A stretch of 64,000 bases of DNA from Megalonaias nervosa (Eukaryota; Mollusca; Bivalvia; Unionida; Unionidae), in the NCBI GenBank assembly GCA_016617855.1, contig JAECUM010001754.1:1-64000 (forward strand), written 5' to 3'. The translations under genes were made by a program, and so were the position numbers. The notes beneath the pieces are model-generated. The model saw only the letters and a list, made by a program, of their open reading frames with translations. It did no database searches and was not told the origin of the DNA. The number at the start of each line of letters is the position of its first letter. Position 1 is the stretch's first letter. Positions 56,504 to 64,000 of this stretch are shown piece by piece.

Positions 56504-57387
56504 TAGAATAGATGACAGATGTCTGCAAAGATCTTTGATTATTACATCCAAATAATTTAGAATTGTAGTTTATTATATTTTTATTATTACTCAACTTACC
56601 AAAAAGGTTTCTAAATGCGCTTCAGTACTCACTGTCAATACTTTTATTCATTATATTTATTAAAAGTCAATTCCTCTTTGATTTTTTTCATATACAGTCC
56701 AAGATCATGGAATCCATCTGGAATTAAAACAGTTATTGTTTCACTCTTGTCAATAAGGAAATATAATATGCCGTTTTGGATCATTACAACCAATCTTTAT
56801 TACTAATTTCAGAATCTCGTATCCATAATGAAATCCACAATTTACCAATTCTTTTATTAATTGGATTTGTAAGATAAGACATACAATCTTACCATTTAAA
56901 TATATTATAAAGACTACTCTAAAATGCGCTGACTAATGCTCATTAGAACTCGAGGACTTTGTAATTCTTCCCTTAATATCTAACAGTACAATGCTACTTT
57001 ATTCCTCTGTGGTCCCCAATATTAGTAACTTATTTTCTTTATTATTTTATCTGGTAGTAAACCCTGTGCCATCAGAAAATGAATCGTAAATTGACTTAAC
57101 GAAATGGCAATAACAACTTTATGATCTCTTTGAAACCCAAATTTAATTGTTAATGCATTATATTTTTAAATATTCTCTTTAAAATCGTATTGTAAAAAAT
57201 TGAAGTTAATGGTATAGTGTGCAAATTGTTACGTTTGTGTAACATTGTCATTTAAAAACAACTTATTGAACTTGTTTGCCTTACTCTTGCTTTGTTCACA
57301 ACACTTGTGGGGATGTATTTATATTGTTCTCTAAACTAAAGTCTAATTCACTAAGATATGTTCTCTTTTCTTTCTTTTTATCACTTT

Positions 57388-57390
<3 letters not shown>
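56503..57390. other. AT-rich intergenic sequence
   Basis: Nothing recognised on either strand. Confidence 0.35.

Positions 57391-57443
<53 letters not shown>
57391..57443. repeat. (CT)n microsatellite
   Basis: About 26 pure CT units. Confidence 0.95.
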
Positions 57444-57445
<2 letters not shown>

Positions 57446-58539
57446 GTTTATATAAATCTTAAACAAAATAATCTTAAACTAAATCTTTCATAAATTAGAT
57501 AAACTTTTCCAAGAATACAAATTTTTCAAGACAGTTTCGTAGAATATTTATTTTGGTCTTAACGTTTCTGAAAACTAGTTTTTACTTTCTTGCACTTTTT
57601 TATAATAACTTTTCAACTTTTGGGGGTTTTTTTAATTCTTGAGACTGTTTTCGAAGTTATCTTCCAAGTTCCACTCTTTGTTGATATTTCTTCTTTCTGA
57701 AGTTAACGTATGAGCTTGTGAACTAGCATCATGCTCGCTTGCCTCACTTTCCTTAGAAATTTCTTCTTTATTTCCACTGTCAACCAATTAATTTAGAACA
57801 AAATAGCCATATGAAAAATATTATTTTATGTTGGTTGCAAGTAAGTCGAAACTATTTGTAAATAAGTCTGGACTAACAAAAAAACTTCACTTTCGCTCAC
57901 TTCATCTTGAACTCAACTCTCGCCTACTCGCAAATTAGAACTTTGTTTAGTTACACAGATGATGTGTTTACTAAAACGTTTGATAACTTGATCTCTCAAT
58001 AACTTGATAAAGTTCTTTTGATTTTTGCTTGAATTTCTCTACTTTTATTTACTAGCTTTCTATCTAGCTTTCTATCTAGCTTTCTATCTAGCACACGCTG
58101 TTTCAACTTCATTTCAAGTTTGATTTCTTTTACGTAATAATTAACAACATACTACTTAGAAACCATTACAAGAGTCGCTATAAATGTTACTGCATAAAAT
58201 GCATGTATTATAAAACATCAAATAGGCGTTGATTAAGGAATCATTCCAGTAAATCTCTTATGTTTCTCTGTCAGTGTAAAACTCTTTCTGTCTGTCTGTC
58301 GCTTTGTTTACTCTTCTTAACATGAACGTGCTTAAAATTCTATTCAAGTCCTAAACCGTTAAATTATCGATTGGAATAAATTCACTCATCACATATGTTG
58401 CCCCAAGTATTATTCTGCCTCACAGTAATTGCTGATAAAGAATTTACAAACATTTAATGTGCTTTTTATTTGTTTTCCATCAAATTTAATTAAAAACATT
58501 TTTCGATGAAATTTGAAATGTTTACCAGTAGTAGTTATG
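57444..58539. other. AT-rich intergenic sequence
   Basis: At about 58050-58090 there are four units of TAGCTTTCTATC. No gene is seen. Confidence 0.4.
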
Positions 58540-59039
58540 TGTGCCACTTGAGACCAAAATGCCACTTGAGACCCAAACTGGAAATTAACTTGGGAATGCC
58601 ACTTGAGATCCAAAAAGGAAATACTGTGTTAAATGGCCCCATAGGTTTAACATGGAAATGGCACTTGAGACCCAAATGGGAAATTAACATGGGTGACGTC
58701 AAGGTACTGGACACTGGGGGAAAATGGCAACAGTGTTGCAAGTGGCTGTCCTCAGTGGGTCGAAGACTTAATAGCAGTGTTCGAGTTGAACTCAATACGC
58801 GCTACTCTCGGTAAGTGTGGTAAACTTTATGTGAAATATTTGTAGATTCAATAGGATTTATAGGGTCAAATGGGTTTATGGGGGGGGGGGTCACATGGAA
58901 AGGGAAATGGTTAATAGTTTTTAAGTTTGAATTGTGAACATAGACACACTCAAACAAATACTTGTACAACACAAAAACAAAAAACAAAAAAAACCTTGGA
59001 GGCATAATCAAAGAGCCATTTTTTACAAGGCAAGTTTGT

Positions 59040-59055
59040 TGCCCTGAAAAGGGCC
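59040..59055 (-). terminator. Second histone-type stem-loop
   Basis: The minus strand reads GGCCCT-TTTC-AGGGCA, a five-pair stem with the same TTTC loop as 1869-1884, preceded by ACCCAAGT and followed by ACAAACTTG. No gene on the minus strand ends nearby in this copy, so it may be a relic carried in the element's end. Confidence 0.4.
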
Positions 59056-59100
59056 ACTTGGGTTCTTTTCTTGTGGGAAAATCCTATGGAAAACCTAGTC

Positions 59101-59120
59101 TATATTTATAGCCTCAAAAC
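59101..59120 (+). promoter_or_regulatory. 20-bp block shared with the left-hand element
   Basis: TATATTTATAGCCTCAAAAC, identical to the minus strand at 9949-9968. Here it is about 4.5 kb from the polymerase start, with repeats and insertions between. Confidence 0.5.
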
Positions 59121-59375
59121 GTAGCAGTGTTATAAGTGGCTGACCTCAACTGAGGTCGACTTAGTAAGATTGTACGAGTTGACCTCAATATGCGCTAGTC
59201 TAGGTAAGTATGGGAAATTCTATATTAAAGGGAATAAGGAGTTATTATGCGGGGGACTTTATGGTTTCAAAAAGGATTTATAGAGTCAAAAAGGTTTATA
59301 GGGTCAAACGGGAAGGATAATGGTAAAGGTTTCTAAATTAGAATTGTAAAATTAGACACCCCAACCCCCACACCC

Positions 59376-59377
59376 CT

Positions 59378-59425
<48 letters not shown>
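59376..59425. repeat. (CA)n microsatellite
   Basis: About 22 CA units directly left of the array at 59430. Confidence 0.95.
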
Positions 59426-59426
<1 letters not shown>

Positions 59427-59429
59427 TAG

Positions 59430-60590
59430 CTTAGAGTTTAAGAGTTTAAGAGCGGATATGAAACCTCACAACAATACTATACCATCCCACACCTCATAAA
59501 TACACTATACAAAACATCTTGTATTACCTCAGAGAGTGTCAGCGAAGAAGGTAAAATCCAACAAATATACTCCCACACAGCTCATATACCATCCAACACC
59601 CCCCATTCACACACTATCCGAAACACCTTATGTTAGCTCAGAGTGTAAGAGCAGGAGATGAAATATCATAAACATACGATCACATACCACCAATACCATC
59701 CAACATCCAATATAAACACTATCCATACCGCCATGGGTTAGCTTAAAGCGTAAAAAGAGATGAAATTTCACAAACATACACCTATGCCATCTCCCCCTAC
59801 GCACACACTATCCAAAACGCATTGTGTTAGCTTAGAGTTTTAAAAACAAAAATCAGATCTCACAAACCTACCATCCATCACATCGCAAAAATAGTATCCA
59901 TCACACCCCTATACCAGCCAACACCCAATGCACACACACTATCCAAAATGCCTTGTCTTAGCTTAGTTTAAAAAAAATAAAAATAAAAAAAAATCAAATC
60001 TTACAAACATATTATCCAGCACACCATCCATATAATCCTATGCCCCATAACTAGTCGTGTAGTTTCTTGAATGCCACTTCTACTATTAGAAGATAGGGTT
60101 AGAGTGTGAACAAAGAAGATGAAATCGCATATAAGAATAATATCCGAACATACCGATGCCATCCAAAAACCGATAAACAATCTAAAAATGCCTGGTGTAG
60201 TGTCTAAAATATCGCATCAACTATCAGAAGATATGGATATTGTGCAAAAAAGGAGATGAATTAGCACAAACATACTATACAAACATTCCTATGCTAACAT
60301 AACATAATCCAATATTGCTTTGTGTAAGGTCTAAAACTAAACACCAACTATCAGAAGTTTGGGTGTGGAAAAGGGAGATGAAATCTCACAAACATACTAT
60401 CCACCACATCAATTATACAATCTAACACACCACACACACAAGCCGAAATGCCTTGTGTTAGCATAGAATTTAAAAGAAAGAAATGTAATCTCACACATAT
60501 ATAATCCACCACACCAATTATACCATCCAACACACCATACACACAAGCCAAAACGCTTTGTGTTAGCATAGAGTTTAAACTATACTATCC
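59430..60590. repeat. About 110-130-bp tandem array, left part
   Basis: About nine diverged units with CACACTATCCAAAACGCCTT, GTGTTAGCTTAGAGTTTAAA, GCAGGAGATGAAATCTCACA and AACATACTATCCAACACACC. The array resumes at 61517 and 62602 after two insertions. No coding is inferred. Confidence 0.8.
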
Positions 60591-60594
60591 AACA

Positions 60595-61440
60595 CAGATT
60601 TCTATGAAGGAATGCTATGATGCTGCTTGCCTTCTTTGTAACAGAGTCAATGTGGCTGTTCCATATAAGGTGGTATCAATGGGGACTCCCAAATATTTGA
60701 CCTTGGATGTCATCGTCAGTTTTTGACCATGGATGGTATATATGGCTGGGACGATTCGTCTCTTGTTGCTGATTCGAATGACCTCATATTTGTCAGGATT
60801 GAACTCCATTTGCCAGTCAATTTCCGATCTTTGTAGGCGGTCTAGATCTGCTTGTAACTTTACTGCATCCTGGTTCGAGTCAATTACCCTGTACATCAAG
60901 ATGCTGTCGGCAAAAAGGCTGACTTGGAAATCGACTCCCAACGGCAAATCATTGATGTAGATCAGGAACAGCAGAGGACCCATGACCGTTCCTTGGGGTA
61001 CGCCTAAAGTGACGGGGGCTGATGAAGATGACTAGCCTTCTACCACAACCTGTTGGTTTCTCCCAACTAAAAAGCTGTTTATCCACTCAAGGGTCTTGCC
61101 CCGGACACCATAGTGATGAAGCCTGGCTGCAAGGCGCTTATGAAGCCAAGCAGGATCGCATCTATCTGTTCTATCTGTTCTTTGTTGTTTAGACCAGCTG
61201 CTATATCCTTGTATGTGATTATAAGTTGGCTCTCGCATGAGCTCTTCTTTCTGAAGCCATGTTTTTTTTTTTTTTGTTTTTTGTTTTTTGTTTTTTGTTT
61301 TTTTTCATATAGAACGTTGTTTCTTTCGAAGAACTGCATCAGGTGGCTACGGATGATGTTCTCCATGACTTTGCAGCAAACTGGCGCAGGAAAACTGGCC
61401 TGTAGTTGTATGCTCTCCGTTTGTCGTCTGGAGTTGGGCC
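60595..61440 (-). mobile_element. Non-LTR retrotransposon fragment (reverse transcriptase), broken
   Basis: The minus strand reads, from 61440 down: KVMENIIRSHLMQFFERNNV; then, after a poly-A-like interruption (about 61262-61305), HGFRKKSSCESQLI; KRLAARLHHYGVRGKTLEWI; QQVVVEG; VMGPLLFLIYINDLPLG; LFADS in place of the catalytic FADD; and an end block WQMEFNPDKYEVIRISNKRR. This is a jockey/CR1-like reverse transcriptase truncated at both ends, with stops and frame changes. It splits the tandem array. No target duplication was found. Confidence 0.88.
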
Positions 61441-61480
61441 CTATGCTACACTACAGTACACTACACTAGACTACACTACA

Positions 61481-61516
<36 letters not shown>
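61441..61516. repeat. CTACA and (CA)n microsatellite
   Basis: An ACTACACTAC run followed by about 17 CA units, next to the retrotransposon fragment. Confidence 0.9.
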
Positions 61517-61518
<2 letters not shown>

Positions 61519-61655
61519 ACCAAATTGCCTTTGTAGTCTTCACACACCATCTAGCAGATCAAACTGGGAAGATTTTGCAACAAAGTACACGTAATACAAC
61601 ATACATACTATTCATCACATCACCTCTACCATCCAACACCCCATACACACCATCC
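61517..61655. repeat. Tandem-array unit between two insertions
   Basis: Contains CAAACTGGGAAGATTTTGCA and CATCACCTCTACCATCCAAC, matching array units near 62712-62790. Confidence 0.6.
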
Positions 61656-62601
61656 TGTTACGTGACTAGGCTCGTACAAAGTAACAAAGAAAAGATCGAA
61701 GCCAACAAGCTTTGTAAATTTAACAGAATAATTTATTTCCCTAGAAAACAAGGTAAAAATATGAAAAAGGATTTACGGTTTGTGAATCTAATCCAAAAAG
61801 TAATCCTAGAATTTTAAAATATAAGTTCTATCACTAAAAAGTTCTAAATGAATCAAAGTTCGAATCCCAATGAAGTACCAAGATGGAAGGCGATGACGTC
61901 TTCTATAACTTCTTTTGTGTTGATGTGTCAGCAGTTCCTTGTTAGATCATCAAGAATAATAATCCAGCTTTAGAATTCCGAATAATTTCCAAATAATGTC
62001 TTTGTCCAAGAATTTGAATGAGCACAAGTGATTTCCAGGGAGAATAAATTATTAATTAAAAAAAAAATAAAAAAATTCAAATCAACTGGCAACAACAAAA
62101 TACCTTACAGCTCTGAAGGTATAATTTACGACTGAATTGAATCACTATAAAACGCTAGTTTTAAACGCAACTTTAGATCACGTGACGAGGTCACGTGGTC
62201 ACTTTGTTCAAATGGCGCAGTAAGACCATAGGCCAACTGACATGTACGCCATGGATGAATTTGATTCTACTGAACGAATCATACTATAACATTCAATAAT
62301 AAAAAAATAAAAAAAAACGTTGTTTACAACAGAGCTGACACGCAAGCCAATATGACCTTGATTACGACCAATGATTTTCACTGTGTTTACCAATTCTGAA
62401 TCAAGGTCAGGAACTAGGTCAGCTAAAAGTACAATGTTGCAATCATGACTTGTTTACTGTGAGAATAAAAAAATAAAAAAGTCAGAACTGAGCTGAATTT
62501 ATAACAAAATCAAATCCTGTAGACAAAATTATCATTACAGTAACATGTAACGCAATAAAATAAAAAAAAAAAAATAACAATTAAATTACATATACGTAAC
62601 A
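61656..62601. mobile_element. Probable solo LTR (946 bp)
   Basis: It begins TGTTACGTGAC and ends ATACGTAACA, so the termini are TG...CA with an 8-base inverted match (TGTTACGT and ACGTAACA). ATCC flanks it on both sides (61652-61655 and 62602-62605), and removing it rejoins a unit of the surrounding array (CCATCC then AAAATACCTTGTGTTAGC). TG...CA ends with a 4-bp duplication fit a solo LTR of a Ty3/gypsy-type element. It holds several AATAAA words and two CACGTG boxes (62179 and 62192). A short-TIR DNA transposon is the alternative. No coding is seen. Confidence 0.6.
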
Positions 62602-62960
62602 ATCCAAAATACCTTGTGTTAGCGTAGAGATTTTGTTAGCATATAGTTACAAAATATATGATGAAATCTCATAAACATGCTATCACATACTATCCATCAC
62701 CATCACACTATCAGTACAAACTGGGAAGTTTTTCAAACAAACTACAAATAAAGTAACAAACATTCTATCCAACACATCACCTCTAAACTAAACACCCCAT
62801 ATATACAATTCAAAACGCTTTGTGCAGTGTCCCATACCTACTATCAGACGAAAAGGGTAAAAGCGATGAGATGAAATCCCACAAACACAATATCCGTCAT
62901 ACCATCTACACTATATACACAATATCCAAAATCCCTTTATCCCATCATGATAATGATGTG
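62602..62960. repeat. About 110-130-bp tandem array, right part
   Basis: Three diverged units with ATCCAAAATACCTTGTGTTA, GATGAAATCTCATAAACATG and CTATCCAACACATCACC. Confidence 0.75.
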
Positions 62961-63074
62961 CACGTGCGAGTACGTGTGTGTGTTTATCCATACTTTACAA
63001 AATCAAGACACTTACTTTTCTTTGGTATATTCTTTTTTTTTGAAATTACAATGAAATTTCACAACACATCATTA

Positions 63075-63534
63075 GAGTTCATTTCCTTCTTCTTTCATTC
63101 TCTGTTTCTCCTTTTGAATTTCTTTAGTGACACAGGTTCTGGATTTCTTAGATTTCTTGACGGGAATGGGTTCTTCATCTTCTAAAGACCTCTCCTCTTC
63201 CTCCTCTAGCCTCTATTGTTGGCTTACTTTTTTCTTAGAAAACTCCGAAAACCAGTCTTTCTCCAAACAATTATAATAAGTATCTTTGTCTCTCTTTTCC
63301 ACTATCGTTCCTTTGCTTTGACCTTGAGGACATTCTGGGGCCTAATGTCCTTTCTCATGACAGATACAGCAAGTGTCTTTACTTTTATCTGGCGAGGAGG
63401 AGTAATCCGTCGTCTTCTCTGAAGTAAACTTTCAAATGAAGTAAACTTTCGAAAGACTCTCAATTTCTGAAGGCAAAAGCGGTCTGTTATGCTAAATCCC
63501 TAACCAGAAGGATAAGTTGTGTTGACTCTTCCAT
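63075..63534 (-). pseudogene. Zinc-knuckle (CCHC) protein remnant, divergent from the polymerase
   Basis: The minus strand starts at 63534 with MEESTQLILLVRDLA, meets a stop, changes frame, and continues with DTCCICHEKGH-stop-APECPQG. This is a C-x2-C-x4-H-x4-C zinc knuckle with one in-frame TAG. About 17 residues on, TYYNCLEKDWFSEFSKKK looks like a second knuckle whose first Cys, GH and last Cys have changed. A charged tail follows (EEEEERSLEDEEPIPVKKSK). Zinc knuckles bind single-stranded nucleic acid and are common in Gag proteins and CNBP. I do not recognise this as a standard Polinton gene. It shares the TATATATA at 63577 with the polymerase start, in the opposite direction. Confidence 0.55.
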
Positions 63535-63576
63535 CTTGATCGTTTGAGGTTTGAATGGATACTCTAAGACACTTGC

Positions 63577-63584
63577 TATATATA
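63577..63584. promoter_or_regulatory. Palindromic TATATATA between two divergent starts
   Basis: It lies 51 bases upstream of the plus-strand polymerase ATG (63635) and 43 bases upstream of the minus-strand ATG (63534). On the plus side the leader GCTGCGTGTAAAACTGAGTC matches GTTGCGTCTAAAATTTAGTC of the left-hand polymerase. Confidence 0.6.
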
Positions 63585-63634
63585 CAGAGACCCGCTGCGT
63601 GTAAAACTGAGTCCAATGAAATTTTGCAATTACG

Positions 63635-64000
63635 ATGAAACTAATCCAGTGAGAAACTAGAAAAAAAGTAAGAGGCAACGACGTGACGTATTGCCTAATA
63701 TAGCGGAAGTGTTAGATCAAATCCATGCCAGAGATTTCGAAAACGACATTAGCGAGCCTGAATCAATGCTTTCCACTTCTGCCACCAAACCAACGGTCCA
63801 GATTCACGCCAAAAGAAATTCGTGCCGTCCCGAAAATTATTACCACATTTGAGAGACAACCAAGATGTGCCAAGAAAGAAACTTGTTCCGTAGCTACTGA
63901 AGATTTCCTCACATCTGCATTTAGTCTGTTTAATTTAAACAGTTCAAGTCCGAATGGTTGTTATGTCTTTGCAAGTATTGTTTGATAAACTTTCCACAAA
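63635..64000 (+). pseudogene. Start of a second Polinton-type DNA polymerase, cut by the window edge
   Basis: The ATG at 63635 (ATGAAAC, as in the left copy) is followed by a frame change. From 63667 the frame reads SKRQRRDVLPNIAEVLDQIH and ARDFENDISEPES, up to PENYYHI and a TGA. The left copy reads SKTQRGDISP, AEVLALIHASDYEDDMSQPE and EKYYHI, also followed by TGA and the same ACATTTGAGAGAC bases. So this is a homologous N-terminus in opposite orientation. An overlapping 86-codon plus-strand ORF (63725-63985) continues in another frame (ITTFERQPRCAKKETC) and may contain the next part. No polymerase motifs are reached before the window ends. Confidence 0.75.

Larger units (their letters stand above)
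58540..59375. repeat. End region of the right-hand Polinton-related element
   Basis: It contains GCCACTTGAGACCCAAA repeats with GGGAAATTAACATGGG, then GTGACGTCAAGGTACTGG and GGCAACAGTGTTGCAAGTGG, all related to 1-715. A block of about 110 bp (58728-58840) is repeated in direct orientation at 59117-59225 (GTTGAACTCAATACGCGCTA and GTTGACCTCAATATGCGCTA). It includes the histone-type stem-loop and the 20-bp block TATATTTATAGCCTCAAAAC shared with 9949-9968. Confidence 0.65.

Overview
The window looks like nuclear DNA of an animal, most likely a bivalve mollusc. Three things point there: a host gene with canonical GT/AG introns, a tRNA-derived SINE of a type I associate with bivalves, and very dense minisatellites plus decayed transposons. 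The species assignment is inference. There are no bacterial operons, rRNA genes, true tRNA genes or CRISPR arrays.

Layout. (1) 1-11.9 kb: a decayed Polinton/Maverick-like element. CA/TG-rich arms (889-1770 and 10561-11250) are inverted copies of each other. Between them, all on the minus strand, lie wrecks of a protein-primed family-B DNA polymerase (9883 to 3330), an A32-like packaging ATPase (about 3100 to 2455) and an adenovirus-type cysteine protease (about 2375 to 2046). An L2/CR1-type LINE (6135-8699) sits inside the polymerase and is flanked by an 8-bp target duplication. No capsid or integrase remnant was recognised. (2) 11.9-19.1 kb: minisatellites and a dead Tc1-like transposase. 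(3) 19.1-43.0 kb: eight plus-strand exons of a quiescin sulfhydryl oxidase (QSOX) gene. They encode the last 568 residues: the redox-inactive second thioredoxin-like domain, the helix-rich region, the Erv/ALR domain and a C-terminal membrane anchor. The N-terminal active thioredoxin (CGHC) exons are not in the window and presumably lie to its left. If so, the Polinton sits in a QSOX intron. Almost every QSOX intron carries a minisatellite. (4) 43.0-58.5 kb: AT-rich sequence with no convincing gene, holding a 25-bp array, a double-hairpin repeat, a hAT-type MITE and microsatellites. (5) 58.5-64.0 kb: a second Polinton-related element in the opposite orientation. It has an end region, a tandem array split by a LINE fragment and a probable solo LTR, a minus-strand zinc-knuckle ORF remnant, and the start of a plus-strand polymerase homologous to the left copy. 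The two polymerases share a TATATATA promoter at the same distance (50-51 bp) from the ATG.

How the genes relate. QSOX is the only clearly functional gene. It would make disulfide bonds in secretory proteins, passing electrons through the Erv CxxC and FAD to oxygen. The Polinton set (polymerase, ATPase, protease) would have served replication, packaging and maturation of a virus-like element, but every copy here is broken. The most interesting points are the compact Polinton layout, a histone-type 3' stem-loop downstream of its protease, a reading-frame break shared by the two polymerase copies, and minisatellites that appear to have been seeded by a hairpin repeat.
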